This document shows, piece by piece, positions 53,732-62,417 of a stretch of 64,000 nucleotides of DNA. Source of the DNA: Paraburkholderia sp. BL9I2N2 (GTDB lineage Bacteria; Pseudomonadota; Gammaproteobacteria; Burkholderiales; Burkholderiaceae); the NCBI RefSeq assembly GCF_004339745.1, contig NZ_SMGP01000003.1, forward strand, positions 806,001 to 870,000, read 5' to 3'. Position numbers and translations under genes: made by a program. Every line of letters begins with the position of its first letter. The stretch's first letter is position 1. The notes beneath the pieces were generated by a model. It saw only the letters and a program-made list of their open reading frames with translations, had not been told where the DNA came from and ran no database searches.

Positions 53732-55111
53732 CTAGTCGGAATCCGGTGTAAGTTGCTGCAAGATCACATCTGTACGTACTTGCCGCCGTGCCAGGCAATC
53801 TTTCAACAAAAGAGCCGCGGCTGCGATGAAGCTGGGAATCGCGAGCATGCTTAGAATGGAGCCGATACCGAATCCGGCCTGAAGGAAACTTGCTCCGGCC
53901 ATGGACCCGACAATGCCACCGATGCGGCCTATGCCTAGCATCCACGCAACGCCCGATGCGCGCCCATTGGTTGGGTAGAATGCTGCGGCAATAACCGGCA
54001 TGGAAACCTGCGCACCGTTTAAACAGGTCCCGGCAATAAAGATCAGCACGCCAACGAAGAACACGCCACCGGTAAGCTGTCCAATGCTCCAGAGAAATAC
54101 GCCGGTCAGGATATAGGTGAAAGCGACGACACGATGTGCGTTGGCGCGGTCCATGAAATATCCGCAGGCAATCGACCCAAGTCCGCCGCCAAGGGGAAAC
54201 AGCGCCGTGATCAAAGATGCATGTTTCAAGGTCATCCCGCTGTCTTTCAACAAGGTCGGAAGCCAGCTGGTCAGCAGGAAGTAGACAAGCAGTCCCATAA
54301 AATACGTGAGCCACAACAGCAAGGTTCCCGCACGAAAATTCTTCGACAGAATCAACGCAACGGACGTCTGTCTGGTAGCTCCGGATTGCTCGTGAAGCGT
54401 GAATCGTTGTCCTGTCAACGTCGTGCCTGAGATACGACCGAGCACCGCATTGACGCGTGCCGCGGGCCATGACTTCGCGACCATGAATCGAACTGACTCC
54501 GGCAGATAAATGAGAAGTGCAACGGCAAGCAGGAGTGGCACAGCGCCGCTGGCGAAAAAGACACTTCTCCATCCGAATGCGGGAATGAGCACAGCGGCTG
54601 CGAATCCACCAGCGGAGGCGCCTATCGTGAATCCGCAAAACATCACGTTGACCAGAAGTCCCCTGTGCTTTGCGGGTACGTATTCCGAAATCATCGTCGT
54701 CGCGTTCGGCATGGCCGCGCCCAATCCGATGCCGCTGCACAGGCGTAGCATCGTGAGTACTTCAGTGGAATGAGCTTGCGTACAGGCGAGACTGAATGTA
54801 CCGAACGACAGAACGGCACCCACCAGGACACGTTTTCGACCGATGCGGTCGGCAAGCGGACCTGCGATAAGGGCGCCGACCACGGATCCGATGAGCGCAG
54901 CGCTCAGTATGGGGCCGAGTTCGAGTCGTGTCAGTCCCCACTCCCTGGCAAGCGCGGGCGCAACGAATCCGCCTGCCGCCGTATCGAAACCATCCGCGGC
55001 AACGATCAGGAAACACAGCCCGAGAATAAGCCACTGGTAGGGAGAGAACCTTTGCTGGTCGATGAAAGCCTGAACATCAACCACTTCAGATGAAGAGTTG
55101 GCTGAGGACAT
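53732..55111 (-). CDS. MFS transporter, aromatic acid:H+ symporter family
   Basis: Twelve-helix permease, 459 residues from ATG 55111 (AGGAGA eight bases upstream). AAHS hallmarks: the helix-1 motif ADGFDTAAGGFVAPAL and the loop GPLADRIGRKRVLVGAV. Related to PcaK/BenK transporters of benzoate-type acids; the exact substrate is not readable. Lies between the porin and amidase genes on the same strand. Confidence 0.9.
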   Translation of the reverse strand: MSSANSSSEVVDVQAFIDQQRFSPYQWLILGLCFLIVAADGFDTAAGGFVAPALAREWGLTRLELGPILSAALIGSVVGALIAGPLADRIGRKRVLVGAVLSFGTFSLACTQAHSTEVLTMLRLCSGIGLGAAMPNATTMISEYVPAKHRGLLVNVMFCGFTIGASAGGFAAAVLIPAFGWRSVFFASGAVPLLLAVALLIYLPESVRFMVAKSWPAARVNAVLGRISGTTLTGQRFTLHEQSGATRQTSVALILSKNFRAGTLLLWLTYFMGLLVYFLLTSWLPTLLKDSGMTLKHASLITALFPLGGGLGSIACGYFMDRANAHRVVAFTYILTGVFLWSIGQLTGGVFFVGVLIFIAGTCLNGAQVSMPVIAAAFYPTNGRASGVAWMLGIGRIGGIVGSMAGASFLQAGFGIGSILSMLAIPSFIAAAALLLKDCLARRQVRTDVILQQLTPDSD

Positions 55112-55292
55112 AATGAAGTCTCCTGATTGCGCGACTCGTGCGCGCGTTGCTGATTGTGAGTACGTTGCCCACACTTGAATGTTTGTCGATACGCGTACAG
55201 AAATCGAAGATGCAGTCGCGTCCCCGACTTCTGCGTCATGCCGGCCGGGTAGTGACTTAATTGGAGCCCGGTAATAGCCGGGTTCGGGTACC

Positions 55293-56759
55293 TCAGTCAG
55301 CCCTATAGTCGAGAGCAGATGTCACGCCGACATTGCTTTCAATGACTGATGCAGCGGTGAGCAGGCGCAATTCTCGAAAACTGTCGGCCACCAGTTGCAC
55401 GCCTACCGGCAGTCCACCGGACAGACCCGTCGGAACACTGATCCCGGGAAGTCCGAGCGCTGCGGTGGCGATCAGGGGACTCTGGGCGGCTACCAGCGCG
55501 CGCATCTCATCGACCGTTCCCAGGTCCGCGCCCCACGTTTGAGGCAGGCGGCATGAAACGGGCAAAAGTGCAATTGGGTAGCGGCCAAGGAATTCGTTCC
55601 ACTTGCGACGCAATACGTCGCGCCGTGCGATTGCCCGAACGTAGCCGTTCAGGTCGACCGTGGGCCCGCAATCAGCCATGTTGTGGACCGATCGTTTGAT
55701 GTCGGCGTCTCCGATCGCATCCACGCCCGCAATCATGCCAAGACGAGACTCTGTCATGACGATCGACTGCCACACTTCAACGCACTGCTCAATTACCGGG
55801 GGCAGCGCGCGCTCGACGATATAGCCAGCCGCTGCAAGCGCGGTCGCTGCCTGCTGGAGCGCTGCCTTGATCTCTGCACAAACCGAGGTTCCCGGAATCT
55901 CGTCGATCAGGGCGACCTTCACTGGCGCAAAATCATCCGGGTGTTCCAACCGCGCATCGACCCACGTTGGGTCACGCGTATCGGCGGCGATCATTGCGCG
56001 TAGTCCGAGTAACACATCGGTGACCGATCGGGCGAGTGGGCCCTGCGCGGACATGGACTGAAGGCCGTAGAAGCGGTGGCCGGTGGTCGGGTGATAGGCC
56101 GGGACACGTCCCGGCGTGGTACGAAGGCCCACCACACCATTAACATACGCGGGGTAGCGGATAGATCCGGCGATGTCGGTGCCATGCGCCAGAGCGCACA
56201 TGCCTGTTGCTACCGATACACCTGCACCGCCGCTCGATCCACCTGACGTAATGTCCTCCCGCCACGGATTCAGCGTCCTGCCGTGGAGTGGGTTGTCAGT
56301 GAACCACCTGAAAGAAAACGGCGGTACGTTCGAGCGGCCGATGATGTTCGCGCCGGCATTGCGTAGGTTGGCGACTACCGAACTGTCCGCGGGCGCAACG
56401 CGTGCGGCGTAAGCCGGAACGCCATTTGTCGTTGCTTCACCGGCCACATCGACGTTGAGCTTTATCGTCAACGGCACGCCGTGCAGAATTCCGGCCTCGT
56501 GGGGTGCGGTTCGCAGCAAATCGTCTGCCCGATTCGCGGTCTCGATCGCCTGCTTGCGGTCCGCATGCACAATGGCATTCAGTCGTGGGTTGATCGAATC
56601 AATGCGCTGATGGAAGGCTTGGAGCACCTCCGCGCAAGAGACGGAACCTGCGCGAACTTGTGCGGCGATATCGACCGCGCGCCACCGCCAGATCTCGCCT
56701 GGCAGTGTGGTGGTTGATCCTTTGGCTTGCAGGAAATCGCCGTTGTGCTTGGTTGACAT
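55293..56759 (-). CDS. Amidase-signature hydrolase
   Basis: 488 residues. Ser-cisSer-Lys triad: lysine in PLTIKLNVDVAG, GGSSGGAGVSVATG, and the nucleophile region HGTDIAGSIRYPA. Hydrolyses an amide to acid and ammonia; the nearby transporter and porin suggest aromatic or other small amides as substrate. Divergent from a LysR gene that probably controls it. Confidence 0.92.
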   Translation of the reverse strand: MSTKHNGDFLQAKGSTTTLPGEIWRWRAVDIAAQVRAGSVSCAEVLQAFHQRIDSINPRLNAIVHADRKQAIETANRADDLLRTAPHEAGILHGVPLTIKLNVDVAGEATTNGVPAYAARVAPADSSVVANLRNAGANIIGRSNVPPFSFRWFTDNPLHGRTLNPWREDITSGGSSGGAGVSVATGMCALAHGTDIAGSIRYPAYVNGVVGLRTTPGRVPAYHPTTGHRFYGLQSMSAQGPLARSVTDVLLGLRAMIAADTRDPTWVDARLEHPDDFAPVKVALIDEIPGTSVCAEIKAALQQAATALAAAGYIVERALPPVIEQCVEVWQSIVMTESRLGMIAGVDAIGDADIKRSVHNMADCGPTVDLNGYVRAIARRDVLRRKWNEFLGRYPIALLPVSCRLPQTWGADLGTVDEMRALVAAQSPLIATAALGLPGISVPTGLSGGLPVGVQLVADSFRELRLLTAASVIESNVGVTSALDYRAD

Positions 56760-56800
56760 GTCTAATCCAGCTTGATGTCGTTACGCGGAAAGAAGGGGTG

Positions 56801-56820
56801 AGTGCGAATATTCTTGCACT
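56801..56820. promoter_or_regulatory. Probable LysR box between amidase and LysR genes
   Basis: AGTGCGAATATTCTTGCACT: outer arms AGTGC/GCACT and an inner palindrome GAATATTC, in the 134-base divergent gap. Size and symmetry fit a LysR recognition site. Confidence 0.5.
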
Positions 56821-56893
56821 GGACCACTATCCAGACAACCGAGCGGCGGGATAAAGTGTATCGAAATTCTTGATATCACCTGGAAACGAAACT

Positions 56894-57811
56894 ATGGCTT
56901 CCCTTGATGTGGAATGGATCTGGGTTTTCGACGAGATATACAAGACGCTGAGTGTGACGAATGCCGCCGATAAGCTCGGCATTACCCAGGGCGCGGCCAG
57001 TACTGCGCTTAATCGTCTGCGTGCCTATTACGACGATCAGCTCTTTATCCGCACCTCACGCGGCATGCGGCCGACGCCGCGTGCCGTCGCGCTACACCCC
57101 GTGCTGCACCAGGTGCGCGAGGACCTGGAAGTCGCTCGAACAGGCGCGCCCGTCTTCGACCCCGTCAAATCACACCGGACATTTCGTGTGTGCATGACCG
57201 ACCTTGGCGAAATATCCCTGCTTCCGCGGCTGCTCAGCCACCTGCAGTCTCACGCACCGGGCATTCATGTCGAGGCCGAGAAGATCAATTCCGACAGTCC
57301 ACGACGGCTGGAAGACGGCACAGTCGACCTGGCGGTAGGTTACATGCCGCAACTCGATGCCGGCTTCTATCAGCAATCCCTGTTCGAGCAGGACTTTCAG
57401 TGTATTGCGAGCCTTTCGCACCCGCGCATTGGAAAGCGGCTTGGCAAGACCGCCTACGGCGCCGAACGGCACGTGGAAGTCTCCAATCCAGGGACAGGGC
57501 ATACCGCGATGGTCGACAAGGCGCTCGCTTCTGCCGGCGTCACACGCGACATCGCGTTGCGGGTGCCGAGCTTTCTGGCCGTTGCGCAGATCGTGAGTGA
57601 GACAGAACTTCTCGCGACCGTGCCACGCTATTACGCACTCGCCATGTTGTCCCGCGAGCCGATTCGCAATTTAGTGGTACCGTACGAGTTGCCGCGCTAC
57701 ACCGTAAGGCAGCATTGGCATGCGCGTTTTCATCGCGATCCCGGCAACGTCTGGTTGCGTCAGACCGTTGCCAGTCTCATGCCCGCCGCTGTGATGAGGC
57801 ATCCCCTATGA
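56894..57811 (+). CDS. LysR-family regulator
   Basis: 305 residues. The N-terminal winged HTH (VFDEIYKTLSVTNAADKLGITQGAASTALNRLR) and the effector domain (RTFRVCMTDLGEISLLPRLLSHL) match the NodD/NahR/PcpR-type branch. ATG 56894 is chosen because the HTH begins soon after; the frame is open from 56870. Likely activates the divergent amidase-transporter-porin genes. Confidence 0.9.
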   Translation: MASLDVEWIWVFDEIYKTLSVTNAADKLGITQGAASTALNRLRAYYDDQLFIRTSRGMRPTPRAVALHPVLHQVREDLEVARTGAPVFDPVKSHRTFRVCMTDLGEISLLPRLLSHLQSHAPGIHVEAEKINSDSPRRLEDGTVDLAVGYMPQLDAGFYQQSLFEQDFQCIASLSHPRIGKRLGKTAYGAERHVEVSNPGTGHTAMVDKALASAGVTRDIALRVPSFLAVAQIVSETELLATVPRYYALAMLSREPIRNLVVPYELPRYTVRQHWHARFHRDPGNVWLRQTVASLMPAAVMRHPL

Positions 57812-57868
57812 GCGGAGTGAAGCGGCGGCGTCGAAGCCCCGCTCAAGACAGTGGCTTACCATTAGGGC

Positions 57869-58348
57869 TTATTGCAGACCGGCGTACACCATCTTTGTGA
57901 ACTGGTCGCCGTTGAACACAAAATTCCCCCATTTGGCGTCAAACGCGGCCGTGGGCATGGCGGCAACAATTTCGTCCAATGACTTGCCTTGCTTTTTCAA
58001 GGCTGCGACGTTGTCGCGTACCGTGACCAACATGTCGCGAAACTCGATCAGTTGCGCGCGTGTACCCACCGCACCGTGGCCTGGAATAACGATAGTGTGA
58101 TCTGTCGTGAATGCCACAGCCTTGTTGGCCCATTCGATCGCGCCATCGATGTCGCCGCCATCTTCGTTATCGATGTACGGATAAATGCCATTCCAAAAGG
58201 TGTCTCCGAGGGCCAGCACATCGGCCTTTTTGAAGTAGATCCATACATCACCATCGGTATGGCCATGGCCAAAGTTTTCGACTTCGATGCGTGTTCCATC
58301 AAAGTTAAAGGTTTTTTCGCTCTCATTTTTGTTTTCCCCGTTGTTCAC
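57869..58348 (-). pseudogene. N-terminally truncated MBL-fold hydrolase
   Basis: Contains the C-terminal part of a metallo-beta-lactamase fold: ENFGHGHTDGDVWIYF, DVLALGDTFWNG (metal-bridging Asp) and HTIVIPGHGAVG. The first half with the HxHxDH zinc motif is absent, replaced by a short stretch MNNGENKNESEKTF that starts at a GTG without a good ribosome site. Intact members have about 300 residues; 159 remain. Confidence 0.65.
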
Positions 58349-58582
58349 TAACTAATGTTCAGCTTACGCCAATGTGCAAGGAGTACGGGATCAAGTTTAC
58401 GACTGCCACTCTGTCAGCCGGGCGATGTCCATCGCGGTCACCCGACCGATACCAACGACAAAGCGTGCGCTTGATATAAACAGCCGATAGATTTCGTTTG
58501 AGCGCTCCACTAAATGGCCGCCCACGCGTGGTCCTTAATCTGCTCTGCAAACACAGCAGCCGCGTGTCCTGTAGGGGAGAAC

Positions 58583-59050
58583 ATGAAAGATAGGGCGACT
58601 ATCATATGCAGCCGGGAAGGCCAAGTACTTCTGGTCGCACGCGTGAGGTCACGGTGGTCGTTACCTGGAGGCACGATAAAGCGGTCCGAGTCGCCGCTGG
58701 ACGCCGCCCAGCGCGAGCAGGAGGAAGAAACTTCGCTCGTTGGAATTGAGCTTACGTACCTGTTCCAGTTTGGCGGTCTCAGCAAACGCCATCGCGTTTT
58801 CCGCGCCGAGATTCCTCGCGACGCGTCCCCCGAAGCTCGTAACGAAATCTCACGTTGCCGGTGGTTCACTCCGGGCAAAATTTCAACGCTCGTCGCGAGC
58901 ATACCGACCCGGCAAATCGTCAATCTGTTCTGCGCGCACGAAAATCGCGCCGAGGCGCTGCCGGCTGTCATCGAAGAACCCGATGGGAGCGTTAACCGGA
59001 CGGCCCAACTATATGCCGATGTCGCCGACACGGCTTCCCGGCAGGCCTAA
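58583..59050 (+). CDS. Nudix hydrolase
   Basis: 155 residues from ATG 58583, with GGGGAGA five bases upstream. The Nudix box is GGTIKRSESPLDAAQREQEEETSL: the R-E-x-x-E-E core is intact, while the final Gly is Ser. SRWSLPGG precedes it as usual. Probably cleaves a nucleoside diphosphate derivative. Followed closely by a truncated mgtC-like gene. Confidence 0.82.
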   Translation: MKDRATIICSREGQVLLVARVRSRWSLPGGTIKRSESPLDAAQREQEEETSLVGIELTYLFQFGGLSKRHRVFRAEIPRDASPEARNEISRCRWFTPGKISTLVASIPTRQIVNLFCAHENRAEALPAVIEEPDGSVNRTAQLYADVADTASRQA

Positions 59051-59072
59051 AACGGACCTATCGAAAGGCAAA

Positions 59073-59315
59073 GTGACAGGAAATATCGGGTTTTTGTCGC
59101 GCCTCGTCCTGGCGGCTCTACTTGGGAGCGTCATCGGCTTTGAGCGCGAAAGATTGAACTGGGCGGCAGGTTTGCGCACTCACATGCTCGCGTGCGTCGG
59201 CTCGTCGTTGGCCATGCTGGTATCAGCGTTCGGATTTGGCGATGTGTTGGGTGGGAAGAACGTCGTGCTCGATCCCTTCCGGATTGCCGCCCGGATAGAC
59301 AGGGTAAGCCCATGA
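59073..59315 (+). pseudogene. Truncated MgtC/SapB-family protein
   Basis: LGSVIGFERERLNWAAGLRTHMLACVGSSLAMLVSAFGF is the conserved MgtC N-terminal part. The expected continuation after PFRIAARI (V-V-S-G-I-G-F-L-G-A-G) is missing and the frame ends at once. 80 residues of the usual 140-240. AAAGG lies before the GTG at 59073. Confidence 0.7.
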
Positions 59316-59575
59316 GCCGCACTTATCACTATCACGGATTTGACATTGAAGTGGCCGTTGAGACTGACTTCAGCTGGAAGGCCGGAGCCAAGGGGACAAC
59401 CAGCGTCGGATTTGTGGCGGTCGTGAGGATCAGCAAGGCCGGTGCATCTGTCGCTGTCTTCTCGCCGCTGCGTTTTGGCGAATCCCGAGGCAGGCCATTT
59501 CTCAGTGAGGCCGATGCGCTGATGGGCGGCTATAGTGCGGGACGACGTATTGTCGATGACTTGTTCAATTCGTAA
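59312..59575 (+). CDS. Small conserved-looking protein of unknown function
   Basis: 87 residues: MSRTYHYHGFDIEVAVETDF, then SVGFVAVVRISKAGASVAVFSPLRF and SEADALMGGYSAGRRIVDDLF. Compact, mixed alpha/beta, no signal. Looks like a typical small Burkholderia stress-associated protein, but no function is known to me. The start at ATG 59312 overlaps the end of the mgtC remnant by 4 bases. Confidence 0.6.
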   Translation: MSRTYHYHGFDIEVAVETDFSWKAGAKGTTSVGFVAVVRISKAGASVAVFSPLRFGESRGRPFLSEADALMGGYSAGRRIVDDLFNS

Positions 59576-59898
59576 CCCTGTGCCCTGATGCGCATGCCGC
59601 ACAGAAAGCCTGGCAGTCATCGATCCAATTCTCCGACTCTCTATGGCTGCCATGGCTCCATGACCGGCCGTTCGGTAGCGCCCCTCGTGGCCGCACTGAG
59701 CCTCGCTGACCGGCTCTAGTCGACCCCCTTCGGGTGTCCGCTGTCCGCACCTAACCAGCCGACGCGCAGCTACCATAACGGTTTCAGGCAACCCGCGGCC
59801 ATTGACCCAGAAAGAGATTTCGCCTGGCACCAGTCAGCTCGTCGGTGCGCGCAGCTGCACTGACTTGCCATCGGTTGCGACAGCTCGGTGGGTCAGTC
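59576..59898. other. Gap without a recognisable gene
   Basis: About 320 bases with only short frames on either strand. No motif, hairpin or promoter stands out. Confidence 0.3.
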
Positions 59899-60115
59899 CT
59901 ATGATTGTCGGTATCCCGCGCGACGATCAGCTAAGCAAGGACCGGGCCGCCGTGCGCCTCGCCCCGCTGAGCCGGAGGGTCGCCGCGGCGTCGCCCGACT
60001 GCGGTTTTACGCACAAGGGGCGAGGAGATCAAGGCGCGGTCGCCGGCGTCCGCATTGCCGATTTCCCCGAAAGAGGCGGTCGCGGCCCTGAAGATGTCGA
60101 TCCGAATGCCTTAGG
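59899..60115 (+). pseudogene. Transhydrogenase alpha subunit (PntA-like) remnant
   Basis: MIVGIPRDDQLSKDRAAV matches the N-terminus of NAD(P) transhydrogenase alpha/alanine dehydrogenase proteins. In another frame, ARSPASALPISPKEAVAALK resembles the segment about 80 residues further on. A deletion and frame changes separate the two. Confidence 0.5.
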
Positions 60116-60160
60116 CATCCAGATTGCGCGAGGCATTGCTGATTTGTGGAGGAAGAAGAT

Positions 60161-61612
60161 ATGTCCCGGTCTAGTCCTCTACAGTGGTCCAGACGGTCCG
60201 CTCTCGTTAACTATGCAGTTGCAGTTCTGTCGGTTGTTGCGGCCCTCGTCGCCGCGCTGCTACTAGAACCTGACATGCACAGTAGTCCGTTCGTATCGCT
60301 GTCTCTATGCGCGATCATGTTTAGTGCCTGGTTCGGTGGCCTCGGCCCGGGTTTGTTCGCGACCGCACTGTCCGTTGCGGGTTTCACTTATTATTTTGTC
60401 CCGCCGATCGGTTTCGCGGTTGCGCCCACGGACTTGCCGCGCGTCGTGCTGCTTGCGGTGACAGCACTGTTTGTGGTGTGGCTGAACGTCGCGCGAAGAG
60501 GTACCGAAAGCGCATTGCGGCGGAGTGAAGCCTATTTGGCTGATGCCCAACGGCTGAGTCATACAGGGAGCTTTGGCTGGAGGATAGCTAGCGGCAACAT
60601 TGTCTGGTCGAAGGAGACATATCGGATATTTGGAGTAGACGAAACGATCAAGCCGACGATCGATCTCATGCTCCAATGTGTTCATCCGGATGACCGAGAA
60701 CTTGTACTGCATGAAATTAATCGTGCGGCACTTGGCAAGCCATCCTACGACTACGAACACCGTCTTCTGATGCCGAATGGAGCGATCAAGTACCTGACCG
60801 TCAGGACCCATCGCGTGAAATACGAATCGGGCGAGGAGGAACTCGTTGGTGCACTGATGGACGTCACGGCAACCAGGGAAACGCAAAAGGCGTTAGACAC
60901 GGCACGGGCGGAACTCGCCCGCGTCGCTCGTGTAACAGCCCTCGGACAGATGAGTGCCTCGATTGCGCATGAAGTGAATCAGCCCCTTGCCGCCATTGCT
61001 ACCAGCGCCTCAGCTGGCTTGCGCTGGCTGACCCGCGAAGTTCCGGAAATAGGCGAAGCGCGCGCCTGCGTGAATCACATTGCCGAAGAAGCCAATCGGG
61101 CGAGCGAAATCATGCGAAGCATTCGCGATCTCGCCAGGAGGGCAGATCCGGAGGTGGTCGCACTTGACATCAATGCGGTCATCGATGAGACGGTCGCTCT
61201 CGTAAAGCAGGAGGCGCTCAACCATCGAGTGACCGTGCAGGTGCAACTCGCGCCGGAATTGCCCCTGGTGCGCGGCGACCGGATCCAGCTGCAGCAAGTG
61301 ATCATCAATCTTGCAATCAACGGTATCCAAGCCATGGTGGCAGGCATCGATCGCGCGCGCGTGCTGACCATCCGAACCGAACGGCGCGAATCCGACCAGG
61401 TGCTCGTGGCGGTACAGGACGTCGGCATCGGCACGGAGCCCGAGGGGCTGGACCGGCTTTTCGCCGCGTTTTACACGACGAAGCCAGATGGTATGGGGAT
61501 GGGACTATCCATCTGTCGTTCGATCATCGAAGCTCACGGAGGGCGGGTGTGGGCGTCCCGCAATATTGGCCCGGGAATGACATTTCAATTTACCCTTTCC
61601 GCGTATCGATAA
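60161..61612 (+). CDS. Membrane sensor histidine kinase (DUF4118-PAS-HisKA-HATPase)
   Basis: 483 residues from ATG 60161 (GGAGGA seven bases upstream). Four N-terminal helices of the KdpD-like DUF4118 domain (SPFVSLSLCAIMFSAWFGGLGPGLFATAL), a PAS domain with PAC (SHTGSFGWRIASGNIVWS to ELVGALMDVT), the phosphoacceptor His270 in SIAHEVNQPLAAIAT, then N-box INLAINGIQA, G1 VQDVGIG and GMGMGLSICRSIIEAHGG. No response regulator gene is adjacent, so it is an orphan here. Confidence 0.93.
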   Translation: MSRSSPLQWSRRSALVNYAVAVLSVVAALVAALLLEPDMHSSPFVSLSLCAIMFSAWFGGLGPGLFATALSVAGFTYYFVPPIGFAVAPTDLPRVVLLAVTALFVVWLNVARRGTESALRRSEAYLADAQRLSHTGSFGWRIASGNIVWSKETYRIFGVDETIKPTIDLMLQCVHPDDRELVLHEINRAALGKPSYDYEHRLLMPNGAIKYLTVRTHRVKYESGEEELVGALMDVTATRETQKALDTARAELARVARVTALGQMSASIAHEVNQPLAAIATSASAGLRWLTREVPEIGEARACVNHIAEEANRASEIMRSIRDLARRADPEVVALDINAVIDETVALVKQEALNHRVTVQVQLAPELPLVRGDRIQLQQVIINLAINGIQAMVAGIDRARVLTIRTERRESDQVLVAVQDVGIGTEPEGLDRLFAAFYTTKPDGMGMGLSICRSIIEAHGGRVWASRNIGPGMTFQFTLSAYR

Positions 61613-61680
61613 CGTTGCCGTGTCTAAAGGCGGCTTGTCTCGGGTAAACGGTCATCGCCGGAGCCACGCGAACACGAAAC

Positions 61681-61800
61681 CTATATGTTGTCCCACGATG
61701 TCGCCGCGTCATCAAGCGGCACGTCGAGGGTTTCGAGGAAACGGGCCGTCATCATGTAGTGGCCGATCAGGAGCGTCAGCTCTGCCATCTGATCATCTCG
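61681..61800 (-). pseudogene. Carboxymuconolactone decarboxylase-family C-terminal fragment
   Basis: The minus strand reads AELTLLIGHYMMTARFLETL followed by DVPLDDAATSWDNI and a stop, which is the C-terminal helix of CMD/AhpD-like proteins. The CxxC-bearing core upstream is not found. Confidence 0.6.
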
Positions 61801-62223
61801 CGGCCCTTGTTGCCTATTCTTTAACGCGACAGTACCCGAAAATCACCATTGAAAATAAACGAAGGGGCATTCGGGCGATAGCGTGCCGAACCGCCGACCG
61901 TATCGTCGAAGTGGCTGCGCGCGGCGAAGTGCAAAACATCTTCGCGCGGTTGTGCAGGCCCTTACCCAGGAATGCCTGTTGCTCAACGGTTGTGTTCACG
62001 CGGCGGTCGCCAGGCGATGCCCCGCCCTTCAATACTGCGTGCAACCAACGTCTCCTCGACCATGCAGACTCAGCGGAACGCGGTAATTCAGCCAACGTCG
62101 CGTAACTGATGGTGTCCGGGAGAAATCGATAGCCTTTGAACGGAATCGGCGCCTCGGGCGACGACGGATCGGAGACAGATGCTTTATGCGTGCTCCGCCA
62201 TATTCGCCGACTTCGGCCTCCAC
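61801..62223. other. Gap without a recognisable gene
   Basis: About 420 bases. A minus-strand frame (61814-62095) is open but shows no family motif. No hairpin or promoter is evident. Confidence 0.3.
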
Positions 62224-62295
62224 TTGACGGTTACCGTCTGACAGCAATCCTGTCGTGCCGCGCCTGCTAACTGGACACTCATCCTTGACGGTTAC
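62224..62295 (+). repeat. Two copies of TTGACGGTTAC 60 bases apart
   Basis: TTGACGGTTACC at 62224-62235 and TTGACGGTTACA at 62284-62295. The first includes the palindrome GACGGT-T-ACCGTC. Both could act as -35 boxes or as a regulator site upstream of the TPP enzyme gene. Confidence 0.4.
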
Positions 62296-62417
62296 AGCCT
62301 GCAATACCGCGGAACGGGACTTGCGACAGGCGAAGCAGGCATACGACGAACGGCGAAATGGCCCAGCCACACATCCCCTCAACCGTCGTCGCTTCAATCG
62401 TTTTCAAGGAGAGCGTG

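Noticed and set aside
53712..54740. 342-codon minus-strand frame overlapping the MFS transporter
   Set aside because: Out-of-frame shadow of the transporter gene on the same strand; Arg/His/Cys-rich without helices.
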